Source: Acanthaster planci
Lineage: Eukaryota; Echinodermata; Asteroidea; Valvatida; Acanthasteridae
Length of the DNA stretch: 12,209 nucleotides
Direction: 5' to 3'
Assembly: GCF_001949145.1 (NCBI RefSeq)
Contig: NW_019091487.1
Coordinates: 211,683 to 223,891, forward strand
Within the stretch, counting starts at the first letter, position 1; each line of letters starts with the position of its first letter. The notes beneath the pieces are model-generated. The model saw only the letters and a list, made by a program, of their open reading frames with translations, was not told the DNA's origin and ran no database searches. Shown here piece after piece: positions 1-7,301 of this stretch. Made by a program: the position numbers and the translations under genes.

Positions 1-158
1 CTTGCTAACAATCCATCCAAGGAGATCCATATACATTTACGTACATTCAAAAACTGAAAAGCTTCTGAAGAGGCCTTCTTCGAGTCAGTTTCTGTGCACC
101 ACTTTACACGGTTCATATACATATACATTAATGTGTTCTGAAACAAACAACACTCACA

Positions 159-305
159 TCAAATATCATGGTTAATGTGGTCATCTTGATTTATCAATAG
201 TCCTCTCCTTTTTGACATATTTCTCTTCCAAACATCGAATCCAGGAAAGAGTGAAACTAAATCTTTCAAAACCTCCAGAGTTCTGTCAAATGTAGCCCTA
301 ATATG
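159..305 (-). CDS. candidate terminal coding exon, product unknown
   Basis: The minus strand shows a textbook acceptor, CTATCTTCTTTCAG, directly before an open block of 48 codons ending in TGA. Only one of the three frames stays open, which fixes a phase-0 entry. The peptide begins HIRATFDRTLEVLKDLVSLF and continues with PGFDVWKRNMSKRRG and a polar tail ending in NHDI. The first half looks like an amphipathic helix with regular Leu/Val spacing, followed by a basic segment. I do not recognise the family. A GTGAGT lies just past the stop, so a 3'UTR intron is possible. No AATAAA lies between the stop and the window edge on this strand, so the 3'UTR would run beyond the window. Coding status is inferred from splice site plus frame only. 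Confidence 0.4.
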   Translation of the reverse strand, partial: HIRATFDRTLEVLKDLVSLFPGFDVWKRNMSKRRGLLINQDDHINHDI

Positions 306-789
306 CTGAAAGAAGATAGGGTAGTACGTAAAGACATACAGGCATGCGTTTATCCAGAGTGCACATACTGCCGTGCACACTGTATATATGAATATGTATA
401 AATGTACCAGTGGGAGAAAAACGTTTGATGATGGCAAACATACCAGTCCTTTTTACCAGTTCTGAGTATGCGCGTGTTGTTTTGTGCATGCGTGCATAGT
501 TCTGAGTGACATGCCTGCTGCCATCAACGTCCCAAAGGCTCCCATTGACAAGTACATGTACACTGTAGACCTGTTACACTGTACATGTACATACATGTAC
601 ATGTGTGCATGCGAAAAACAGATCACACTGTGTGTTGGCCAAAAAAAGGCTATAAATTCCAAGTATTCACTGCAGGGGTGCATGTGCCTGTATCCTTGGT
701 GTAGACCTTGGCCTACTGGTGCCAGGGCTTAATGGAAGACTTTACAAGCATGGCCTGTGCACAATTAACTGCCCAATTGCCCATCCTAC
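306..789. other. non-coding stretch with ACATGT palindromes
   Basis: No convincing exon was found. The stretch is intron-like sequence for the minus-strand model. Between 551 and 608 it contains several overlapping TACATGTAC palindromes, including an imperfect inverted pair TACATGTACACTGTA / TACACTGTACATGTA. The short ORFs present on both strands mirror each other across palindromic sequence and have no splice support. Confidence 0.5.
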
Positions 790-872
790 CTGTAGACACT
801 GAAATTGTTTCTTGACGGGGAATGAGATACATGTATGTGCATAGTGTGCCATTGAGCGAAATAGGTCAATTA
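790..872 (-). CDS. candidate internal exon (27 codons)
   Basis: On the minus strand an acceptor ending GGATCCACAG precedes 83 nt that end at a CTACAG|GTAGGA donor. One frame only is open across the block: it enters with two bases of a split codon and leaves in phase 0. It reads IDLFRSMAHYAH, then TCISFPVKKQFQCLQ. The phase-0 exit is compatible with the phase-0 entry of the candidate terminal exon 159-305, giving KKQFQCLQ followed by HIRATFDRTLEVL across the junction. The pyrimidine tract of the acceptor is separated from the AG by about 25 bases, so the acceptor is only fair. A block this short can stay open by chance. Product unknown. Confidence 0.25.
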
Positions 873-1800
873 CTGTGGATCCAAGTTCAAATTATTCAGC
901 CAAAAAAAAGTCAAATGGTCTACAAGAGCACCATCAAGGAGCAACTAACATCAGCAACTGACAGGGAGTGAAGGAACATGTAGTTGTGTAAACTTTGATG
1001 TGCAGTGAACTACATGTAAAAATGTTAGTATGGTTGAAAACCAAACTAAAACTAATACCAAACTGAAAGAAAGGAATAACTGTTATTCTTTTCTGTACCT
1101 CCACCCCACTCCATCTTGTACAAATGTACTTGGCAAAATAGTCTTTTAAAACAGTTCCAAATTTCTAGACAAGTCCAAAGTCATCTGTGTTGTTTGTGCT
1201 AGTAATCATCTGTTCCCAGTAAGTTGATGAAGTACTACCCTGCAGTGGTCATGTAAGCTGCTTTTGGTCCTGTAAATTTAATCCACCGGACAGGTGGTCT
1301 GGTGTCTTTCTTGAAACCATGAAATTCACCCTACCCTAAAGCTGCTTGTTCATTATCTACAGATGAGTGAGAGGGACAAAACAGTTCCCTTGCAAAAAAA
1401 GATTCCTAGATGCTCAGTTGAGTTACAAGTACGTATACCAGTGTAAGCACGAGCATGTAAATCAATAAGGTACCGGTATACATGCATAGTTCTTTCCCCT
1501 CTGAAGTGGTTCCTACCAAATAGTACTGTACGTGAGAATTTTGTTTTTCTCCAAAGAAGTTGGTGTGAACTCAGGACCTGAACTCCAGGACTTGCAATGA
1601 AACATACCTACATGTAGCAAACATGAAGATGTGGTTTACCAAGGCTATATCAACAACACACAGGTCCACAGGAACAGCCCAGTGGTCATTAATACTGATC
1701 TCCGTGCAAAATGTCAACTTTAGAGAAATAACCTTGCATTAAGGGGGAAAAGGAAGTGGTGGAATGAGTGCCCATGTCCGACGGAAGTGAACACTCTTAC
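873..1800. other. intron-like AT-rich sequence
   Basis: Unique-looking, moderately AT-rich sequence without an exon I would defend. A TACCGGTATACATGCATA-like palindromic patch lies near 1470-1487. A GTAAGT occurs on the plus strand at 1218, but it has no open upstream block. Confidence 0.5.
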
Positions 1801-1940
1801 TGGAACCTTGTGTTGTTTATAAGCAATATACACATACAAATCGCCACATTTTTCACATCTCTCCCAGTTACCACACTGGTCTCTACATGAAAATAGCAGC
1901 CAGACTGACAATATCCATGAGAACAAATTGGTTAACTTTC
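1801..1940 (-). CDS. candidate internal exon with Cys-rich stretch
   Basis: The minus-strand acceptor GCATTTCTTTTGACAG precedes 140 nt that end at a CCA|GTAAGA donor. Two frames are closed. The third is open over 46 codons, enters with two bases of a split codon, and exits in phase 0. The peptide starts with a hydrophobic run, KLTNLFSWILSVWLLF, that could be a signal anchor. It is followed by SCRDQCGNWERCEKCGD, with five cysteines in a CxxxC...CxxC arrangement, and ends YKQHKVP. The phase-0 exit also suits the candidate exon at 159-305, so it may be an alternative to the 790-872 block. The donor lacks the usual G at the last exon base. The cysteine pattern matches no zinc-binding fold I can name. 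Confidence 0.25.
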
Positions 1941-3210
1941 CTGTCAAAAGAAATGCATGATCAATTACCTGACCTCAAAACAAAATGGGAGTTCTTTGGC
2001 AAACAGCATGGATATTGAGTATATCAGTTAATTTTGGTGTGTGACAGCATACAACATTCCAGCAAATAAAATGTAATTTTGCCTTCAAAATGGGGGATGT
2101 ACAAGTAGGCTGTGTATGTACATCAGCAACAACAAAAACAATTTTTAAAAATCGATTGTCGCTTTTTAAAGTCTACCATAGAATATTTTGAATCACGAAG
2201 GAGAAATTTCAGCAGCATTGTGTAGCACCTGATTCAACATTAAATACTTAAAAAAAAAACAATCTGGGAAAAAGTGAATAAAGAATTCTTTCCCTAAACG
2301 GACCAAACTCGGGCACAGCTTACTTCCATAGGTCCCACAAAGTCAAATAGACAATTGAAAAGAAACCAGTATTGATAACACACACGTACCTGTATTTCAT
2401 GATCAGATAAAATTTCACAGGGCAACCAATCATACTTTTCTGCATACAGGGGACTTCAAAGCAAAATCTTTTCCATGCATTTTAACTCACAAAAGAAAGT
2501 GGTACCAAGGTCACTAGATATTATGACCTATTTCAAATTCAGTCAAACATGATGTATGTTCAATTTGAAGCTAGTAATGTATTTAAGAACAAATTATTCA
2601 TCACAAATTTTGTCAAGCATTCAACAGCAGTTGTCTGTAACATAACAGAATAGCACTTTTTTCGAATTACACTTCATGGGTTAAAAATCCTTCATTAATA
2701 GTTCAAAAATTTACAAGTAAGTGAGGAATTGAAACATAAAAGAGGACCAGAACTGTAAATACTTCAAAGGTGAATTTAATAATACTCAACTTGAAACTGA
2801 CAAGTTTCAAGAAATGCTTGTGTTCAAAACGTTCACTTCTCACTTGCCCAGATGTGTACAGCCAGCAAGTTGGCGTCTGAAAACTGCATTCTTTCCATTC
2901 AACATTTCTTGTCTTGTAAAAAAGCACACTAAGTTATTCATAGTATTTTGTGCCGGTCAAGGGCAGAGCGAAAACGCAGACTGCACACAATACGCACAGG
3001 CGAATGACAGCTTACACACGGCTCCCAGCATTACAGCGAATTCTTCCGCACGCAATCGTGGCATGGCAATAAATTACCCTCGCTCGAACCCGACCGAAAC
3101 GCTGTGGACCCAAATCCAAAAATACCAGCCCCAAACCCAATGAAACCCCTCACTGTACACCACCCAGGCCCTGCCTTGTCAAAAGGGGTTAGAAATCGAG
3201 CTCTTCTCAC
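1941..3210. other. intron-like AT-rich sequence (except 2390-2439)
   Basis: AT-rich single-copy-looking sequence with several short poly(A) and poly(T) runs. Apart from the small candidate exon inside it, neither strand shows an open block flanked by good splice signals. The overlapping 109- and 123-codon ORFs near 2814-3402 cover promoter-like sequence in opposite directions, and their composition does not resemble protein. Confidence 0.5.
2390..2439 (-). CDS. candidate 16-codon internal exon
   Basis: The minus-strand acceptor CCCCTGTATGCAG precedes 50 nt that end in a strong ATACAG|GTACGT donor. One frame reads KYDWLPCEILSDHEIQ with a phase-0 exit. A second frame reads KSMIGCPVKFYLIMKY and leaves in phase 2. 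The first looks more protein-like and could join in phase to the candidate exon at 159-305. It lies about 770 bases downstream of the strong first-exon donor at 3209-3210. A 50-nt block is too short for frame openness to mean much, so the splice sites carry the case. No family is recognised. Confidence 0.22.
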
Positions 3211-3300
3211 CTGAGATCGCGAGGAAAGAGTGACATTCTCCGTCCGCTTCAGCCGTCCTGGCCTAGCCACGGCACAATCTCGGTCGCCATCTTGAATAAT
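3211..3300 (-). other. candidate first exon (5'UTR / uORF) of a minus-strand gene
   Basis: The block runs from just upstream of the YY1-like initiator to a strong CGATCTCAG|GTGAGA donor on the minus strand. The ATG inside the initiator opens a 13-codon reading frame, MATEIVPWLGQDG, that stops before the donor and so would act as an upstream ORF. A second ATG in another frame gives MSLFPRDL and reaches the donor in phase 2. A third frame is open from ATG 3402 through the whole block. No frame could be connected to a long coding continuation, so the true start codon is undecided. The exon boundary at the 5' side is taken from the initiator position, not measured. Confidence 0.4.
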
Positions 3301-3332
3301 TGTAAATTGTTTGCGATATCGCGTTATCGATA
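3285..3332 (-). promoter_or_regulatory. promoter-like patch: YY1-type initiator plus DRE-like site
   Basis: The minus strand carries CAAGATGGCG (3285-3294), matching the YY1 core AAGATGGCGGC that in animals often sits at or just after the transcription start of housekeeping genes. About 30 bases upstream lies TATCGATA (3325-3332), identical to the core of the DRE element known from Drosophila housekeeping promoters. The surroundings are richer in CpG than the neighbours, with GCGATATCGCG and GCGGCCGGTACGG nearby. No TATA box is in the expected place. A strong donor follows about 75 bases downstream. Promoter function is inferred from motif grammar. Confidence 0.45.
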
Positions 3333-3928
3333 GTGCGGCCGGTACGGTACCCACAATCCAACGCTCCAGCGATAAAAATCGAACTGCCGTTTTATGTCTC
3401 AAAATAGTTTTAAACAGTTTTTAATCATCTATTTTTCTCCACCACTTTTAATCCAGCGATAATGCAAAGTGTCTCCTTTTATTTCTGATAAACTAATCTA
3501 ATATATTTTTCCCTTTTGCATTAAAGCAATCTCTAATGTATTTTTTTTTTCTGTTGGTAAATTTATTGCCGATTATTCGAGTAAAAATTGCGACATCAGT
3601 AGCCTTTGAGTGAACCTAGGTAACCTCTGCCCCCGACCTGACGTGTTTCTTAGCCAAAATGTAAACACTTCGAAGGTTCTCTGGACTTTGACTCTTCAGT
3701 GAATAAATCAAAAATCAGTGGCGTCAACGGTTCATAGATTTCTGTCGAATTCTGAAAGATCTGAATTTCAACATCATAGTGATCACCTAAGCTCCTGTAT
3801 TATGCAATTAATGGAGTTTCAAAAAATGCCGCGGCAGACGAAAAGTAGCTGAGCACGAAAAAAAGTCGGACAAATGAATTTGTACATTCGTCTGTGTGCT
3901 ATCATTTTAATGTTATTTTCAAATACAG
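3333..3928. other. non-coding AT-rich sequence right of the promoter patch
   Basis: No supported gene. It holds poly(T) tracts near 3540 and a repeated short phrase CCAGCGATAA (near 3366 and 3453). A CCTAG|GTAACC donor-like site on the plus strand near 3619 would be the best candidate end of a divergent first exon, but no reading frame supports it. Confidence 0.4.
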
Positions 3929-3966
3929 ATATGTTTACTCAGAGAAACTGTTTGATGCAAACCAAG
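3929..3966 (+). CDS. candidate plus-strand micro-exon
   Basis: The acceptor TTATTTTCAAATACAG precedes 38 nt that read YVYSEKLFDANQ in the only sensible frame, followed by AACCAAG|GTATTT, a weak donor. Splicing over a 64-base intron to the good acceptor TTTATATGACCAG (ending at 4030) would stay open for 34 more codons to a TAA near 4129. Reading through the donor is also open, to about 4094. The unit lies downstream of the 3300 promoter-like patch and could belong to a divergent transcript. Both options are weak, and no family is recognised. Confidence 0.18.
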
Positions 3967-4224
3967 GTATTTTAGGCTATTTTGGGAATTCTTGGAAGCT
4001 TTTATCTATATTTCTGCTTTATATGACCAGACGTAAACGATGGCGCGGCCCAAACGTGGTGCATTTTGAGTTTTTTCCTCTGGTGCCTTGTTAATGTTAG
4101 AGCAAAACCTGCTCCTCAGTTTTCACGATAAGCGAAGTTTATCAAGCTCTAATCATTTCTGTTCATAAACCAGGAGTTTATTCACCCACCACAAAGTTCC
4201 AGTGAAATTATACTCTGGCATGAT

Positions 4225-4267
4225 TTTCCAAATTTTTGGAAACATGGCCTTGTGTTAACAAGGCCAT
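4225..4267. repeat. two adjacent perfect hairpins
   Basis: The first is an 8-bp stem TTTCCAAA / TTTGGAAA with a 2-base centre (4225-4242). After one base comes a 10-bp perfect stem ATGGCCTTGT / ACAAGGCCAT with loop GTTA (4244-4267). Back-to-back perfect stems are unusual in this AT-rich context and could be a transposon end or a structured RNA. No poly(T) run or repeat copy supports a choice. Confidence 0.7.
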
Positions 4268-4336
4268 ATGAAGGTAATACCAGGCCTAGTATTGGACGAA
4301 TTGGAAGTTTTTAACAAGGAAGTTTAGCAACACCGC

Positions 4337-4585
4337 ATGAGGAAAGTCGCAAGAGACGCCGAAGTGTGTCCTTTTTGGGGACTCAACTGTAAAGTAGCAA
4401 CAGTTGATGGAACAGGGTCGAAAAATGTCATGGAAAAAGGAATATTCTTTCGCGCTTTTATAAACATCCACCCAGTCAACGAACAGTCATCAAACAAACA
4501 TGCACAATGTTGGTTTCTAGATGCGTCTCGATTGTTTGCTGTGTACAGCACAGTCCGCCAAGTTCAAGAAGAGGGCGCCCTTTAG
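4337..4585 (+). CDS. 82-codon ATG ORF, uncertain
   Basis: An uninterrupted ATG-to-TAG frame. The N-terminus reads MRKVARDAEVCPFWG and a middle part GTGSKNVMEKGIFFRAFINI. It contains three cysteines and a mixed hydrophobic and charged pattern that looks more protein-like than the overlapping minus-strand ORFs. The start context (CCGC before ATG) is poor, with C rather than a purine at -3. The sequence could equally be an exon read past its splice sites or chance. I do not recognise a family and see no signal peptide or membrane segment. Confidence 0.22.
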   Translation: MRKVARDAEVCPFWGLNCKVATVDGTGSKNVMEKGIFFRAFINIHPVNEQSSNKHAQCWFLDASRLFAVYSTVRQVQEEGAL

Positions 4586-4670
4586 AAAATAAGGACCGGG
4601 AAGTTGCCAGTGGAAAAGTGGTCGAGTTTCCGGGCGGTCTGTTCTTGACACGGGTTTCTTGTTCTCGCGC

Positions 4671-4858
4671 TCAAATGGCGGGAACACGACTCAAGAACAT
4701 TGTTCTCGGAACAGGATCACACACCACCTCCTCGTCAGGGTTTTACAGGAAACACGGAAAAACTCGTGAGATTTTGATTTTTGGACAGCTGCAAAAGAGG
4801 AGAGGTGGCTTCCAAAGCCATAGACCATGTAGGGAATGGGAAGGTTTGCAACATTAAC
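4671..4858 (+). other. initiator-like ATGGCGG with 60-codon open frame
   Basis: TCAAATGGCGGGAAC resembles a YY1-type initiator on the plus strand. Its ATG opens a frame beginning MAGTRLKNIVLGTGSHTTSS that runs to a TAA. The same frame is also open upstream to 4507, so the ATG need not be the start. A weak CTC|GTGAGA donor occurs about 90 bases in. The minus strand of the same block carries a strong acceptor, CACCTCTCCTCTTTTGCAG, ending near 4793, so the direction of transcription is undecided. Confidence 0.25.
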
Positions 4859-4957
4859 ATTAATTATTTTCCCAAACACAGAAATGAATGTTCCTGTTTA
4901 TATGGAAAAGAATTCAACCCATCCAAAACTTAACTCTTGAGTAACGTACGTGGACAC

Positions 4958-4967
4958 CGCCATCTTG
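4958..4967 (-). promoter_or_regulatory. YY1-type initiator, minus strand
   Basis: The minus strand reads GCAAGATGGCGG, a full match to the YY1 core. The included ATG opens a 21-codon frame starting MAVSTYVTQELSFGW and ending in TAA. A GTACGT donor-like site lies 14 bases into the frame and a GTTAAGT at 29 bases. The strong minus-strand acceptor near 4793 would be the next exon's entry, though no long in-phase continuation was found. The upstream sequence (4970-5130) is relatively CpG-rich, as expected of an invertebrate promoter. Confidence 0.35.
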
Positions 4968-5208
4968 CATGTTGTTTGTTTCTTCCAGGCGTTCGAGCGG
5001 CCGACCCACAAATAACAAATCGAACTGTTCGTGAACATACGGGAACAAGCCGCCCGAACTCTTGAGTCAGCCACTAGTGAGTCCGAGTCCACAGCCTCGT
5101 CAAACAGAAATTGTGCATTGGGTCTGACGTAGACCTGACGATAACAAACTTTTTTAATTCTTGAATTCTTAAACACAAGTGGACTAACTGTATTTGGCTT
5201 TTTAGGTG

Positions 5209-5468
5209 ATTTTAATATCAGTTTCGAACAAACCCCGAAGCTGAGCTATATCGGTTTACAATGAATAAAAGTACCTTTCAAAGCTTTTATGTTTGAATTT
5301 AGTAATAATTAGATTGAAATGCATGAATTTAGTAATAATCAGATTGCAATTTATGCATTGCAATCTAATCATTACTAAATTCAAATGTAAAAGCTTTGAA
5401 AGGTAATTTTATTTATTGTAAACCGATACAGCTTAGCTTCGGGGTTTGTTTGAAACTGATATTAAAAT
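5209..5468. repeat. 260-bp long palindrome (MITE or foldback element)
   Basis: The arms 5209-5316 and 5361-5468 are inverted copies of 108 bp with about eight mismatches, nearly all transitions, or roughly 92% identity. The outer end is ATTTTAATATCAGTTTC and the arms run through AAACAAACCCCGAAGCT-type sequence. The centre has a 30-bp unit starting GAATTTAGTAATAAT present twice directly (5295-5324, 5325-5354) and once inverted (5355-5382). The innermost stem is AGATTGCAAT / ATTGCAATCT with a six-base loop. No target-site duplication is obvious at the ends and no coding capacity exists, so it is probably a non-autonomous element of unknown superfamily. Confidence 0.85.
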
Positions 5469-5600
5469 AGCGGTCTATGACAAATTGAAAATTACGATTA
5501 TCTTGACATTTTCTTTTTTTAATTGTTGGAAAATTTGTTTCGCTTGTGCAAAGTTGTTGATTTGTCTGTTTTCTTGGTTAGTTGGGGATGGGTGACTTGT

Positions 5601-5670
5601 AAAATACCCCTTGTCTCCTGTACCTTACATGACCTAATGAAGTAATACTGAGAAAAGTTAAGGGTATTTT
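5601..5670. repeat. weak inverted repeat AAAATACCCC
   Basis: AAAATACCCCTT (5601-5612) is mirrored by AAGGGTATTTT (5660-5670). GGGTGA-containing phrases lie on the outer sides of both. It is short and AT-rich, so its significance is uncertain. Confidence 0.35.
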
Positions 5671-5771
5671 GGGGAAGGGTGAATTGAAAAATGTCTCATG
5701 AATAACTCTCATGATATTAACAAGAAAACTAATCGCAAGAGTACAACCTTTTTTCCCAGTGAAACCCCTGA

Positions 5772-5850
5772 GCGAAACACGCGAGGCCAGAACGAATTAA
5801 ATAGCGCCACCTGGAGACCCCCGTAAACATAAAGGCCTCTCGTGTTTCGT
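5772..5850. repeat. hairpin with 17-bp arms around a CTCF-like site
   Basis: GCGAAACACGCGAGGCC (5772-5788) is inverted as GGCCTCTCGTGTTTCGT (5834-5850) with 15 of 17 positions pairing. The 45-base interval holds a CTCF-like motif on its minus strand. The CpG-containing arms stand out from the AT-rich surroundings, suggesting a small mobile or structured element. Confidence 0.6.
5802..5814 (-). promoter_or_regulatory. CTCF-like motif
   Basis: The minus strand reads CCAGGTGGCGCTA, which differs at one position from the CTCF core CCAGGGGGCGCTA. CTCF is conserved across Bilateria, so binding is possible, but a single short match proves nothing. Confidence 0.35.
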
Positions 5851-5899
5851 TGGAAATTCAACATTATTATGACTTCATGATTATGGAACCTCTAACTGC

Positions 5900-6110
5900 A
5901 AATACTTGTACATGTAAGTCAAAAAGAAAAACCCACAACAAAAAAACAAAAAAAATCGTTTTTTGTTTGGTTTGAAAACGAAAACATAAACGGAACGCAA
6001 AAGTTTGTTCGTGTTTCCATTTAAAAACGCAAATAGATAAAACCTCTTTTCGTTTTTTCTTTGAAAACGAAACACAGTAAAACAGAAACATGTCCCTTTT
6101 TCATTAAAAA
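5900..6110. repeat. low-complexity A/T tract with GAAAACGAAA phrases
   Basis: Runs of A and T are interspersed with GAAAACGAAA, TCGTTTTTT and similar phrases on both strands. The two minus-strand ORFs here (64 and 74 codons, Phe- and Lys-rich) are products of this composition and should not be read as genes. Similar phrases reappear at 7300-7510. Confidence 0.55.
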
Positions 6111-6201
6111 AAAGCGATAATCAATATTTGTTTCTCTATCTTTACGCTTGTGGAGAACGAGAAATGGTTCTGGTTCATTTTTTATTTGAAAATCGTCAAA
6201 G

Positions 6202-6419
6202 TTCTCTCTAGAGGCAAATGAGTGAACAAAAGTACTCTCAACTCGAAAAGAGTGAACAAAAATCTAAAACAGCGAAAATGCCTCTGAAAGACAAGCCATT
6301 CCTCTTTTACGAAGTGTCCTCCATACCGCTCCCCGGCAGGGTGGAAATTCTACTCTTTTGGAATGGGTTTTAGACGGGACTCACTCTTTTTTGAGAGTGA
6401 TGAGTGTGCCTTTAGAGAA
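6202..6419. mobile_element. MITE-like element with imperfect terminal inverted repeats
   Basis: The left end TTCTCTCTAGAGGCA and the inverted right end TTCTCTAAAGGCA match after a 2-base gap. Just inside, ACTCTCAACTCGAAAAGAGT (left) is mirrored by TCACTCTTTTTTGAGAGTGA (right). The left arm also has the phrase GAGTGAACAAAA twice, 30 bases apart. The interior is non-coding and has no transposase. The size and layout fit a non-autonomous DNA transposon. No clear target-site duplication is visible, so the superfamily is unknown. Confidence 0.5.
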
Positions 6420-6887
6420 TTTTAGGCCGCCAAATTACGTGAATCAAGCATAGCTGAAAGAGAGGATCTTTTCAAATTGTTTGTTGTTAACACAGTAGCA
6501 AAAAGAGTAATCCACAAAGAAATTTCTCACAGTCAAGAAAGGAGCTTCCATCTAAAGAAGTGCGCTGGGCGTGTATAGTTGCTTCTCTTTGGCGATTTCT
6601 CCGCATGCATCCCAATTCTTACACAGTCTCAATTTGGTATTATTTTGGTTTCATTTCTTTAATGCATTTTGCTTTCAACTTTTGCTAAAGTTTATTTTCG
6701 TTGACTGCATCAGAAAATAACGGACGTGGTTCGTGTTCACTGCACCTGGCAAATCAAATAGAATTTACATCGTAGACTTAAGGGGTTTTTATCTGAAGAT
6801 GCCGTGGCTACTGACCAAACCTTAATTATAAATACGGTAGGGAACCTGCTTACCTCGTATTACGAGTCCTGTCAAACAAAATTCGGG
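6420..6887. other. non-coding AT-rich sequence between two elements
   Basis: No exon or RNA gene recognised. The sequence is AT-rich with scattered short A and T runs and looks like ordinary intergenic or intronic DNA. Confidence 0.45.
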
Positions 6888-7301
6888 TTAAGCCTAAAAG
6901 AGCCGGGTTATTTTGGCTTGTCTCACAGCCGGGGGAGCGGATTCCGCCCCCCCCCCTCGGCTTTGCAATGCTCGATTTTTCTGAAACTTTGCATGCGTGT
7001 GAAGACACTTCTTATCATTACAAAGGTTTGAACTCAAACGTATGGTTTTTGTTGTTGCAGTCATGTGAAGTTACTACATACGAGCTAGGCCGCGTGCAGC
7101 TGAGCACCGTGCGCAGTGGAAAAAGTAGAAATGGGCTGATCTGCGTGTTCCGAAAAAAATGCGAGCTGGTTTCCAAACGACCGCAAAGAACTACTCCAAA
7201 ACCTCCTAAAAATCCAACTCCTGAAAGAAATGCACTGCAGCGATATATCTGGAAAAATTTCGAGCGGGTGGATTCCGCCCCCCTCGCTCTTTTAGGGTTA
7301 A
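6888..7301. mobile_element. 414-bp segment bounded by 16-bp inverted repeats, with two GC hairpins
   Basis: TTAAGCCTAAAAGAGC (6888-6903) and the inverse of 7286-7301 match at 15 of 16 positions. Near each end is a GC-rich imperfect hairpin sharing GGATTCCGCCCCCC in direct orientation (6927-6962 and 7262-7289). An ORF covers much of the right half, including SCEVTTYELGRVQLSTVRSG after a good acceptor (TTTTTGTTGTTGCAG, ending 7060) and a proline-rich TTPKPPKNPTPER. It runs through the right hairpin into low-complexity sequence, so I do not call it a gene. A decayed non-autonomous element is the simplest reading. Confidence 0.45.

Noticed and set aside
3031-3402. 123-codon minus-strand ORF, one of the longest here
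   Set aside because: It runs straight through the promoter-like patch and the strong first-exon donor into sequence with a Gly/Phe-rich, unprotein-like tail. It is better explained by CpG-rich promoter sequence lacking stops.
4680-4700. AGAACATTGTTCT, resembling a steroid-receptor palindrome
   Set aside because: The half-sites are spaced by one base instead of three, so it does not match the receptor element.
5867-6091. Two overlapping Phe/Lys-rich minus-strand ORFs
   Set aside because: They are the direct product of the A/T low-complexity tract.
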